From Cryptomeria japonica (lineage: Eukaryota > Streptophyta > Pinopsida > Cupressales > Cupressaceae): a DNA stretch of 64,000 bases. The stretch is from assembly GCF_030272615.1 (NCBI RefSeq), contig NC_081409.1:204845864-204909863 (forward strand), read 5' to 3'. The notes under the pieces were generated by a model that saw only the letters and a program-made list of their open reading frames with translations, was not told where the DNA came from and ran no database searches. Position numbers and translations under genes: made by a program. Every line of letters starts with the position of its first letter. Position 1 is the first letter of the stretch. Positions 22,484-34,558 of this stretch are shown here, one piece after another.

Positions 22484-25472
22484 CCCCTAACGACACAATT
22501 TGGTGTCTTAAGGGGTCCTATGGTGTCATTAGGGGTCATATGGTGTCTTGGAACACCATAAGACCCCTTAAGACACCAAATCATGTCGTTATGCATCATA
22601 TGGTGTCTTAAGGGGTCATATGGTGTCCCATGAACCCTTATGTCCTCTTAGGACAACACATGACCCCTAATGACACCATATTGGGTCACTTTGGGTCATA
22701 TTGTGTCCTAAGGGGTCATATTGTGTCCTAGGGGGTCCTATGGTGTCCCAAGACACCGTATGACCCCTATGGACACCATATGACCCCCAATGACACCATA
22801 GGACCCCTTAAGACACCAAATCATGTCATTAGGGGTCATATTGTGTCTTACGGGGTCGTAGGACACAATATGACCCCTACGACTTGATTTGGTGTCTTAA
22901 GGGGTCCTATGGTGTCATTGGGGGTCATAGGGTGTCCATAGGGGTCATATGGTGTCCCATGAACCCATATGACCTCTTAGGACACCATATGACCCCTAAT
23001 GACACCTTATTGGGTTGCTTGGGGTCATATTATGTCCTAAGGGGGTCATATTGTGTCCTAAGGGGTCCTATGGTGCCCCAAGACACCATATGACCCCAAA
23101 TGACACCATAGGACCCCTTAAGACACCAAATCATGTCGTTAGGGGTCATATTGTGTCTTACAAGGTCATAGGACACAATATGACCCCTAACGACATGATT
23201 TGGTGCCTTAAGGGGTCTTATGGTGTCGTTAGGGGTCATAGGGTGTCCATAGGGGTCATATGGGTGTCCCATGAATCCTTATGACCTCTTAGGACACCAT
23301 ATGACCCCGAATGACACCATATTGGGTTGCTTTGGGGCATATTGTGTCCTAAAGGGGTCATATTGTGTCCTAAGGGGTATGGTGTCTCAAGACACCATAT
23401 GACACCTATGGACACCATATGACCCCTAACGACACCATAGGACGCCTTAAGACACCAAATCATGTCGTTAGGAGTCATATTGTGTCTTACAGGGTTGTAG
23501 GACATAATATGACCCCTAACGACATGATTTGGTGTCTTAAGGGGTTCTATGGTGTCGTTAGGGATCATAGGGTCTCCTTAGGGGTCATATGGTGTCCCAT
23601 GAACCCATATGACCTCTTAGGACACCAGATGACCCCTAATGACACCATATTCGATCTTTTTGGGTCATATTATGTCCTAAGAGGTCATATTGTGTCCTAA
23701 GGGGTCCTATGGTGTCCCAAGACACCATATGACCCCTATGGACACCTTATGACCCCTAATGACACCATAGGACCCCTTAAGACACCAAATCATGTCGTTA
23801 GGGGTCATATTGTGTCCTAAGGGGTCCCTATGGTGTCCCAGGACACCATATGACCCTTATGGACACACCCTATGACCCCTAACGACACCATAGGACCCCT
23901 TAAGACACCAAATCATGTCGTTAGGGGGTCATATTGTGTCCTACGACCCGTAGGACACAATATGACCCCTAACGACATGATTTGGTGTCTTAAGGGGTCC
24001 TATGGTGTCGTTAGGGGTCATAGGGTGTCCATAGGGGTCATATTGTGTCCCATGAACCCTTATGACCTCTTAGGACACCATATGACCCCTAACGACCCCA
24101 TATGACCCATATAGGACACAATATGATGTCCTAAGGGGTCCTATGGTGTCCCAAGACACCATATGATCCCTATGGACACCGTATGACCCCATATGATCCC
24201 TATAGGACACAATTTGGTGTCCTAAGGGGTCCTATGATGTCCCAAGACACCATACGACCCCTATGGATACCATATGACCCCTAACAACCCCATATGACCC
24301 CTATAGGACACAATATGGTGTCCTAAGGGGTCCTATGGTGTCCCAAGACACCATATGACCCCAATGGACACCGTATGACCCCTAACAACACCATAGGACC
24401 CCTTAAGACACCAAATCATGTCGTTAGGGGTCATATTGTGTCTTACAGGGTCGTAGGACACAATATGACCCCTAATGACATGATTTGGTGTCTTAAGGGG
24501 GTCCTATGGTATCGTTAGGGGTCATAGGGGTGTCCATAGGGGTCATATGGTGTCTTGGGACACCATAGAACAAGACACCATAGGACCCCTTAGGACACAA
24601 TATAACCCCTTAGGACACAATATGACCCAAAGCGACCCAATATGGTGTCATTAGGGGTTATATGGTGTCCTAAGAGGTCATAAGGGTTCATGGGACCACC
24701 ATATGACCCCTATGGACACCATATGACCCCTAACAACACCATAGGACCCCTTAAGGAACCAAATCATGTCGTTAGGGGTCATATTGTGTTCTACAACCCC
24801 CGTAAGACACAAATGACCCCTACCGACATGATTTGGTGTCTTAAGGGGTCCTATGGTGTTGTTAGGGGTCATATGGTGTCCATAGGGGTCATATGGTGTC
24901 TTGGGAAACAATATGACCCCTTAGGACACCATATGACCCCTAACGACACCATAGGACCCCCTTAAGATACCAAATTGTGTCGTTAGGGGTCATATTCTCT
25001 CTCTCTCTCTCTCTCTCTCATCTTCTTCTCCCTCTCTCCCTCTCCTCCTCTCTCTCTTTCTCCCTCTCTCCCTCTCCTTCTCTCTCTCTCTCTCTCTCTA
25101 AAATATGGTGTCATTAGGGGTCATATGGTGTCCATAGGGGTCATATGGGGTCCATAGGGGTCATATGACCCCTTAGGGACACCGTATGACCCCTTAGGAC
25201 ACCATATGACCCCTAACGACATGATTTGGTGTCTTAAGGGGTCCTATGGTGTCCCAAGACACCATATGACCCCTAACGACACCATATGACCTCTCTCTCT
25301 CTCCCTCTCTCTCCCTCTCTCTCTCTAAAATATGGTGCCATTAGGGGTCATATGGTGTCCATCAGGGGTCATATGGGGTCCATCGGGGTCATATGACCCC
25401 TTACGACACCATATGGCCCCTAACGACATGATTTGGTATCTTAAGGGGTCCTATGGTGTCCCAAAACACCAT

Positions 25473-25504
<32 letters not shown>

Positions 25505-25523
25505 TCTCCTCCTCCTCCTCCTC

Positions 25524-25592
<69 letters not shown>

Positions 25593-25650
25593 TCCTCCTC
25601 TCTCTCTTTCTCCCTCTCTCCCTCTCCTTTTCTCTCTCTCTCTCTCTCTC
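22476..25650. repeat. Dyad-symmetric satellite (GGGGTCATATGGTGTC family)
   Basis: About 3.1 kb built almost wholly from blocks such as GACACCATATGACCCCTAA and their reverse complements, so the array is rich in nested palindromes. Higher-order landmarks (AAATCATGTCGTTAGG; GACATGATTTGGTGTC) recur mostly every 310-350 bp. (CT)n tracts interrupt it at 24990-25090, 25290-25330 and 25475-25650. Open frames reading MTPNDTIGPLKTPNHVVRG occur on both strands because of the symmetry; I regard them as artefacts. Confidence 0.95.
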
Positions 25651-25797
25651 TAAAATATGACTAATAAATTGGATATCAGATTTATGCAATGTGGCAATTT
25701 ACTAAATTAATGGCGGCAACGGGAATTTTTTGGGGGACCACAAATTTTTGTACTAAAATCGGATATCGGATAAAATCCGATATCTAATTTTTGTACA
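25651..25797 (-). repeat. Inverted repeat arm, right
   Basis: Reverse-complement partner of 22291-22453, with moderate divergence. Begins TAAAATATGACTAATAAATT and ends at the outer palindrome near 25797. The transposase-like gene starts less than 200 bp downstream. Confidence 0.85.
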
Positions 25798-25979
25798 AAA
25801 AATCGATAAAAAAGGGTTTGTGGGCCATTTTGTAGATTCCAACGACCCACAGTCTACATATTCTATTTTCTGTTGAGGATCACAGGTTTTCAGATAGCTA
25901 GAGACAAATTTGTGCTTTTGGGAGATTCTTAAAGTGAAAACTTACATTGTCAATCATAGAGGAGCATGTGTGGAAGGAA

Positions 25980-27444
25980 ATGGGGAGTACTAGTCATCGG
26001 AAGTCTAAACGCAAAAGAAAACTTTCAAATGACCAAATTGAAGTGCATAGAGAAAGAGATAGAGAATGTCATAGGAGGAGAAGACAAGGTATGTTAAATA
26101 TTGCTAATGTTACTTCAACTGAAGAGGAAATTGAATTTGAAAATGTGCCACAAGTTATTGAAAATGAAAATGTAGATTTTGAAAGTGAAAATATTGAAAA
26201 TTTTGAAAATGTTGAAAGTGATAATCAAAATGCTCAACATGTGGAAAATTTTGACATAGGAGGTGAAAATATGGAAAACTTTAACGTTGAAGGTGGAATT
26301 GCTCAACCAAGTGAACCATATGGAACACCTAATTACTTTAGAAATGAAGACCCTCTCATTGATGAAAGATAAATTCCAAATCCAAGACCTTCAAGAACCC
26401 CAAAATGGTTATTTGAAATCGATGAGAACATTATTGCAAATCTTGAAGGCAAGAGGTCAACAAGAACCAACATATAATATGGTTAGATAATTGTATGGGT
26501 CAATTCAAGAATGCTCGTATGTTTTATTGGTTGAGTAGAATGCATGTGGAGAGGCGTATATCTCATATTTGGTGTTTTTTTTGAGGCAAGGCATGGGAAG
26601 GGAGAGCATGATGGAGCAGGTGCATGTTTGAAGAGAGCTCTAGTTAAGGAGCAATTGAGGATTTCAGGAGAAAATTTCTCTGATGCACGTTCTATTGTTG
26701 ATTGGTGTAGTTCAGCATTGTCACATGGAGGTACTCTTGATTCAGCAGTGAGCAGATTCTTTTGGTTGGTTGAGGAGGGAACAATGGGAGATAGATTGGA
26801 TTGTCAAACAATTAAAGATTCTTCAAACACGCATTCATATCTTAGCTCAGATGCAAGTACATGGACCATTTGGACACAAGCGTTGGCTTGTTTTTGTCAG
26901 AGTTGTGTTCGGTGTGATTGGGATTAGTGCGAGTCAAGTGAGTGGGTTGATACGTGGGTTCCCCACTATCTAACTCCTTTATCTCAAATAATATCCTTGT
27001 CAAATGATGACATGGAAAGTTCACTTGAGTATGATCGTCGATCATATCTTGTACAAACAGGACATGTTTTTGTAGTTGTTGCACCGCAAGGGAATGAAGA
27101 GAGATCAAAATATTGGTTGGCACAATGTGTACAGGGAAAACAAAAGCTAACACAACCAGTGATAGATGATGACGGGTTCACATATCCTACAGGTTCAGTT
27201 GTTGTTGTGGGAACTTGGTTGCAAACATACATGATTAGAAAGAATGACATACCTGCATTTGAAGACATGAGAGACACAAAACCATTATAATGTATTCACA
27301 CCTTATTATAGCTACAAATGTCAAGTTGTTGAAGCATCAAGCAAAACCAAAGACCAAAGAGCTTGGACAGTGACTACTGTTGATCATGAAGCAATACTGG
27401 ATACTCTTAAACAAAGAGATGACCCTTCAGGCACACTTGAGTAG
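25980..27444 (+). pseudogene. Decayed transposase-like gene (HGKGEHDGAG family)
   Basis: From ATG 25980 a basic segment (RKSKRKRKLS, RERDRECHRRRR) leads into an acidic Asn/Glu-rich stretch ending at a stop (26370). Around 26485-26570 a DNC-GQFKNARMF segment appears, then HGKGEHDGAGACLKRAL after a frame change in a T run near 26575. Further pieces continue to about 27290 (VVAPQGNEE; DDDGF-YP-GS-VV-GTWLQ) and to VDHEAILDTL, ending at stop 27444. The DxC-QFK and HGKGxxDGxG pair recalls RNase-H-fold transposase-like proteins seen in many repeats; I cannot name the family. At least one frameshift and several stops make it non-functional, and the middle between the N-terminal part and DNC appears deleted. 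It lies just inside the satellite end of the inner element. Confidence 0.7.
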
Positions 27445-28566
27445 TAGGTCTTTAATGGTGCCTTAATTTTTTTTATCATGCATTTCATTTCGAACAATGA
27501 TCATTAAACCTTAATGATCAAGTTTGTACATGTATATTAAGGATGTGTTGAAAATACAGGTCTATTGATGAACGAGTTTTTTTGGCAACACGGTTTTTGC
27601 ATGCACATAGTGGGTACACGATATAATCGAAAGGGACGTATTTTTGCAACACGACTTATTATCATGTATTTGATGAGCTTTACAATTTTTGTTATTAGAG
27701 AACACTATCTGACAATTTTTGATGATATAATTATCGCAAAACCTTTATGCTCATGCAGGTCTTTATTGATGATATACAATAGTACATCACATTATGATTT
27801 TTGATGATATACAGGTTCATGCTAGATCATTCGCCATTGACAAGACCCTCTCTTGGTGATGGTACATATTCTTTTGTGCATTAATGAGATAAAATTTTGT
27901 GCATAAACATTAAGTCAAGTGAATGTATTGCTATTTAGAAATGACCATATCTACCATCGTCTTCAACCATGCAGAGAAATGTAGTGAGAAGGGCTTTAAT
28001 CAACATGCATCTTTCTTCAAAGTTATGCTTGTATACTTTGCAGAGAAACTGGTAAGTTTCATAATTATACAATCTTGTGCGTCTTAAAAATGTTTGAAAT
28101 GATCTATTTATAATTTTCCAAACTAATTTGTATTAAGTGTTATAATTTGTTTCTTGTAGCACATTCATTGTGCATAAAAAGGTTACTTATTTTGGTCTTC
28201 ATTTATATACATGCATTGCTGTATGCAAGATTTTCTCTTAGGACATGAGGATGTCTGATGCAGAGGAAGTGGGATGTTGTATTTGTAAATGGATGTGAAT
28301 TGATGTAACATTGTTATGATGATATACAATGTCCACGAGCAAATTATGTGTATACAATACATGGAAATATTCATGATCATTATGTGTCTACAGTGTAATG
28401 CTTGGAAATATTGATGATATACAATGTCCATGAAAAAAAAAATCATGTTTGCATATCCCTCCATGGATGTCACATGCAAGTGTAATGGTAATTATGTGTA
28501 TACAATACATGGAAATATTCATGATCATTATGTGTCTACAATGTAATGCTTGTTTATATATAATTT
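27445..28566. other. Spacer with short direct repeats
   Basis: AT-rich, no gene. A segment of about 57 bp (ATTATGTGTATACAATACAT, GGAAATATTCATGATC, ATTATGTGTCTACA) occurs at 28346-28402 and again at about 28495-28552. GATGATATACA recurs several times between 27770 and 28420. Confidence 0.6.
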
Positions 28567-31520
28567 TAGCGCTCAAGGGACGACGCCGGTAGGGTATGAC
28601 CCCAAGCGTTCGATCGATTGGGGTGGAAAAATAGGAGCATGCGTAGGGAAATAATGCCTAACTGGACATGTTGGAGCTGACGGTTCATCATCACAACGAG
28701 CAGAACTAGAAATCGGCCACGCGACAACATTCCATTGAGTGAGACTGATGATTTTTTTGCCAATCGAAAAAAATTGCTACCCTAATAAAACCATAGGGAA
28801 ACTTGAAAAACTGAGATAGGCTTTTGTAGGGACCCCTCTCGTGGCCCCTTAGCTTCAAACAGATTGTTTACAGGTGCCACGAATTCTGAGTTAGAGCCCA
28901 TTAAAGTTTGACAATTTTGAGCACTTAGGGCGCTCAAGGGACGACGTCGGTAGGGTATGACCCTGAGCATTCGATCGAGTGGGGGGGGGGGAATAGGAGC
29001 ATGCATAGGGTAATAATGCCTAACTGGACATGTCGGAGTTGACGGTTTGTCATTGCGATGAGTAGAACGAGAAATCGGCCACGCAACAACATTCCATTGA
29101 GTGAGATTGACGATTTTTTCACCAATCGAAAATGTTTTGCCCTAATAAAACCGTAGGGAAACTTGAAAAACTGAGGCTTTTGTAGGGACCCCTCTCGTGG
29201 CCCTGTCGGTTCAAATGGATCATTTGCAGGTGCCACAAATTCTGAGTTAGGGCCCGTCAAAGTTTGACAATTTTGAGCACTTAGGGCGCTCAAGGGACAA
29301 CGCCGGTAGGGTATGACCCCGAGCGTTCAATCGAGTGGGGGGAGAAAATAGGAGCATGCATAGAGTAATAATGCCTAACTGGATATGTCGGAGCTGACGG
29401 TTCATCATCGCAATGAGCAGAACGAGAAATCGACCACACGACAACATTCCATTGAGTGAGATTGACGATTTTTTTGCCAACCGAAAAATTGCTGCCGTAA
29501 TAAAACCATAAAGCAAATTGAAAAACCGAGATAGGCTTTTGTAGGGACCCCTCTCGTGGCCCCATAGGTTCCAACAGATCATTTGCAGGTGCCACTGATT
29601 CCGAGTTAGGACCCGTCAAAGTTTGACAATTTTGAGCACTTAGGGCGCTCAAGGGACAACGTCGGTAGGGTATGACCCTGAGCGTTTGATCGAGTGGGGG
29701 GGGGGGGGGAAATAGGAGCATGCGTAGGGTAATAATGCCTAACTGGACATGTCAGAGCCAACGGTTCGTCATTGTGATGAGTAGAACGAGAAATCGGCCA
29801 CACAACAACATTCCATTGAGTGAGACTGATGATTTTTTCGCCAGCTGAAAAATTGCTGCCCTAATAAAACCGTAGGGAAAATTGAAAAACCAAGATAGGC
29901 TTTTGTAGGGACCCCTCTCATGGCCCTGTAGGTTCAAACGGATCATTCATAGGTGCCACAGATTCTGAGTTAGGGCCCGTCAAAGTTTGACAATTTTGAG
30001 CACTTAGGGCACTCAAGGGACGACGCCGGTAGGGTATGACCCCGAGCATTCGATCGATGGGGGGGGGGGGGCAAAATAGGAGCATGTGTAGGGTAATAAT
30101 GCCTAACTGGACATGTCAGAGCTGATGGTTCGTCATCGCGACACTTTAACGAGAAATCGGCCACGCTACAACATTCCATTGAGTGAGACTGACGATTTTT
30201 TTGCCAACCGAAAAATTACTACCCTAACAAAACCGTAGGGAAACTTGAAAAACTGAGATAGGCTTTTGTAGGGACCCCTCTCATGGCCCTGTAGGCTCAA
30301 ACAGATTGTTTGCAAGTGCCACAGATTTCGAGTTAGGGCTCATCAAAATTTGACAATTTTGAGCACTTAGGACACTCAAGGGACGACGCCGGTAGCGTTC
30401 GATCGAGTGGGGGGGGGGGGGGAATAGGAGCATGCGTAGGGTAATAATGCCTAACTGGACATGTCAGAGCAGATGGTTCGTCATCGCGATGAACAAAACG
30501 AGAAATCGGCCATGCGACAACATTCCATTGAGTGAGACTGACGATTTTTTCGCCAACCGAAAAATTGCTGCCCTAATAAAACCGTAGGGAAAATTGAAAA
30601 ATTGAGATAGGCTTTTGTAGGGACCCCTCTCATGGCCCTGTAGGTTCAAATAGATCATTTGTAGGTGCTAGGGATTCCGAGTTAGGGCCCACCAAAGTTT
30701 GACAATTTTGAGCACTTAGGGCGCTCAAGGCACGATGCCGGTAGGGTATGACCCTGAGCGTTCAATCGAGTGGAGGGGAAAAATAGGAGCATGCGCAGGG
30801 TAATAATGCCTAACTGGACATGTCAAAGCTGACGGTTCATCATCGCGATGAGCAGAACTAGAAATCGGCCACGTGACAACATTCCATTGAGTGAGACTGA
30901 TGATTTTTTATCCAACCAAAAAATTGCTGCCGTAATAAAACTGTAGGGGAACTTGAAAAAATGAGATAGGCTTTTGTAGGGACCCCTCTCGTGGCTTTGT
31001 AGGTTCAAATGGATCATTTGTAGGTGCCATGGATTCTGAGTTAGGGCCCGTCAAAGTTTGACAATTTTGAGCACTTAGGGCGCTCAAGGGATGACGTCGG
31101 TAGGGTATGACCTCAAGCGTTCGATCAAGTGGGGGGGCAAAATAGGAGCATGCGTAGAGTAATAATGCCTAACTAGACATGTCAGAGCCAACGGTTTGTC
31201 ATCGCGATGAGAAAAATGAGAAATCGACCACGCGACAACATTCCATTGAGTGAGACTGACGATTTTTTTGCCAACTGAAAAATTGCTGCCCTAATAAAAC
31301 CATAGGGCAACTTGAAAAACTAAGAGAGGCTTTTGTAGGGACCCCTCTCATGGGCTCATAGGTTCAAATAGATCATTCACAGGTTCAACGGATTCCAAGT
31401 TAGGGCCCATCAAAGTTTGACAATTTTGAGCACTTAGGGCGCTCAAGGGATGACGCCGGTAGGGTATGACCCCGAGCATTCGATCGAGTGGGGGGGAAAA
31501 GTAGGAGCATGAATAGGGTA
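28567..31520. repeat. 360-bp satellite, eight full units plus a partial
   Basis: GCTCAAGGGA landmarks at 28571, 28932, 29288, 29647, 30011, 30373, 30723, 31082 and 31441 give periods of 350-364 bp. Each unit holds GACGCCGGTAGGGTATGACC, a G run of varying length, AATAATGCCTAACTGGACAT, ACAACATTCCATTGAGTGAG, GGGACCCCTCTC and CAAAGTTTGACAATTTTGAG. Differences between units are often CG to TG or CA. Minus-strand frames of 60-140 codons across it repeat with the unit and I treat them as non-genic. The array follows the transposase-like gene and precedes the 3' end of the convergent gene. Confidence 0.95.
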
Positions 31521-31690
31521 TTATTCATTAAATGAATTGTATTGTTCATTGAATGAATTGTATTGTATTGTTGATTAAATGAATTGTATTGTTCATTAAA
31601 TGAATTGTATTGTATTGTTCATTAAATGAATTATATTATTCATTATAAAAACAACACTTACGATGAAATGAAATGAATTGTATTGTTCAT
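31510..31690. repeat. ATTGTTCATTAAATGAATTGT minisatellite
   Basis: About seven copies of a unit near 20-25 bp (TTCATTAAATGAATTGTATTG) directly after the satellite. The core TTCATTAAATGAA is palindromic. Confidence 0.9.
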
Positions 31691-31971
31691 TAAATAGCCA
31701 TTATTAACCATTGTAAATTATTGGAATGAAGATTGAATATTTCCATGATAACACCACACACAGATGAGCAACAATTTATATGATCAAATATCAACTTCTG
31801 TATATATAAAAATGTCAAATGATTACAAATGTATGTCCATACACAAATATGACATAAACACCAACTGAAACAAAATGTATGTCTAAATACATGAATGTAT
31901 GTCCATATACAAAATATACATGCCAACTAGACATGTAAGCATCCCAAAACTATCTATAACATCCTAAGCTG
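31691..31971. other. Short spacer before the 3' end of the convergent gene
   Basis: AT-rich, no feature beyond repeated ATGTATGTCCATA-like words near 31820-31920. Confidence 0.4.
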
Positions 31972-33062
31972 CTAATGGATAATCAAATCAATCCTCTTCG
32001 CCGCACTACTCGGCTCTGAAGGATCCTACACAAGAAAAATAAACCATGATTAATATTAGTTATATTATATAATTCACATTCAAAAATTTAACATAAAAAT
32101 GAACTATAATTAAACTATTCATGCTTACCTCATCTCCACATTTTCTCTTCAGCTTTGCAGGACTCTTGATGTATGTCTTTGGTAGAGGAGGTATGTTTTG
32201 AATATTTTGATACACAACCTACATATGTTCAAAAACATGACATTGATACAAGTTAGCATATAATTTTCACTGATAATAACAAATTATATCTACTAATCAA
32301 AAAATAAAATAAACACACATCTACTCGAGGCATCTCTTCTTCTTCTTCTTCAGGTATACTGGGTGTAGTCATCAAGGATGTGAAGCCAAGAATTCTCTTT
32401 ATATATACACAACAAGTATATGAAACTATCAATCTATGTCTAGACATGTATAACCACTATAAGTTATTTAAACTATTCATTCAATCATATTTGCATTCAA
32501 TTACCTTTCCCTTGTCTCCAACTACACTACCAGATCCTAAATCACACTGCTCCGCACTCGTGCTGCTTGTGCCCTACAAGAGTAAAATAAGATATACATG
32601 CAAGTTACTACATAATATAATTAATACCAATATAAATGATGAGCATGTATGTACAATAAAATACAAATGAGTAGGTGCAATAATATATGTACCGTCAAGC
32701 TATCAAGGCCAAATGAAATGGCCAAAAAGGTGCCCTCCTGAATCTGTCTCAACTCATCCTCGGTCATCAACTGTTAAATAGACCATGTAAATAAAAATTA
32801 GTACTTAATATTATCTAATTTATAAATATTTAATTAAAATATAACATGAACTGTGAAAACACAAATCTTACCAATACATCATCAATGTATGATGACGGTG
32901 CCTCCTCGCCTCTAGCATGTGAGGACTCCCTAGGGTATCTTCCAGTTTGTGTAATAACATCTGGTGCATCATGCATCTCATGCACCTCATAATTTGCATT
33001 GTCCACAAGAGGATCAATGGGCTGTCCATCTGGACCCAAGCGTACGTGCCCACACATGACAC

Positions 33063-34252
33063 TGTTAGGCCCAATATGGAAAGCTAATGTACTGAGAAGG
33101 GAGGGGTGAATCAGTACTTCAAATCCTTTCTTCAACAATAAATTTACTGTTAAACATAAACTGAAAACTATTGTAACATAATATAATGCTAAAACAAATA
33201 AATAACAATCATACATGATTCACTCCATAACACATATATTTTGGTTACACAGAAACTCCTTGTTAGAGAGAAAAACTACGGTGGGGATGGCACCCACAAC
33301 TTCACTACTGCAATAATAAAGGTTGCTCAGTTAAAGCTACATGTTTAGCTATTTCTGATAGCTTACCCTGTTAGGAGTATCAAGATCTTTAGATCTACCT
33401 TGCAAAAGGATTTTACAACACTTATTCGAAATGTTGCACCTGGTTAAAGGCTTTACAATTTATAGACTTTATTAGAGTCTTTTACCCTGTTAAAGGTTTC
33501 TCTTACAACTCAAAATATTACAATCAAAATCTTACAAAATATCTGCAACTTCACATCTAAAATGTTATAGCAGATTCTATGTGCTCAAAAAGAAATTACC
33601 TTGCTTATAGCATACCTTGGTAAATCATAAAATAACTCGACAAACCTTTCTATTTACTCTGTTCCTCGACTGTTCTCTGAAATCCTTCTCGGTGACGTCT
33701 GTGTATCTCTATCAATCATAATAGTCATAACACTCTGTGTTTCCCCATGATTTTTCTTTTCACATATGTCTTGCTTCACACACATACACATATTTGATCC
33801 TCAATTCATGTTGTATAAATAGATCTCTTGTGACAGTGATCTTGTTCATGCTTCGATCTTACAAACATGATTCATTAAATGAATAACCATACAAAATTAT
33901 TTCATTGGATAGATGACCTCAAAATCATATAAAATCTATAAGTGCAATTTCCAATGTGTTAACGGTTTCTTGTTCCTCGATCTTTGTAACACGTTTCCCA
34001 TGTGTCTAGGTTCAATGAATTTGGTAACACGTTTCACTTGGTGTGTATCAACTCGGTATACCATCATTGCTGCTCGGTAGTCATAGAACGTTACTTGGTA
34101 GACAACTCGGTGTATATTAAACTCTGTGACTTGTAACTTCTGTAACCGACTGCTCTGTGCTTACCGACTAAATATTTCGGCAGTAATAACCTACTAGAGT
34201 ATATAGAGTGACTTTGGACATAAAACTAATGATAACTTAGTAAATAGTAACA
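33063..34252 (-). repeat. Element E 3' LTR
   Basis: 1,190 bp, TGTTAGG...GTAACA on the plus strand, aligning end to end with 39859-41050. Many of the scattered differences are C/T or G/A. A CTGTTCGGT/CTCGGTA-rich part is shared. Confidence 0.92.
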
Positions 34253-34266
34253 ATCTCCCCTTTTGA
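34253..34266 (-). other. Polypurine tract, element E
   Basis: Minus strand AAAAGGGGAGATTG directly before the 3' LTR; primes plus-strand DNA synthesis in LTR elements. Confidence 0.8.
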
Positions 34267-34558
34267 CATTAGTTTTGAAATGTTTGACAAAACTTCTTTC
34301 AAAGTCATAACTCAAAAATCTATATACTTACAAAATTGATTACACTGACAGTATATACAATTGTCAATAAACTAGTATACTTAGATATACTCCCCTTATC
34401 AATATACTGTACATAATTCTGATTATGCATGCACTGTGATCAATATTCTGTATTCACTGCTCTGTTCACTGCTCCCCCTATCAAAATTATCTGTACACTG
34501 ATCTGCTCGGTATACACTATACTCCCCCTTTTTGACAAACATCAAAACTAGTTACCAT

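Noticed and set aside
22884-24965. Many similar frames on both strands across the satellite (MTPNDTIGPLKTPNH type)
   Set aside because: The satellite is self-complementary and lacks frequent stops, so both strands read alike. No start context or conservation supports a gene.
28566-31017. A family of repeated minus-strand frames (MLSRGRFLVLL type)
   Set aside because: They recur with the 360-bp satellite period and end at variable G-run frameshifts.
28567-31520. CRISPR-like array
   Set aside because: The whole unit repeats, without distinct short repeats and variable spacers, and the context is a plant nuclear genome.
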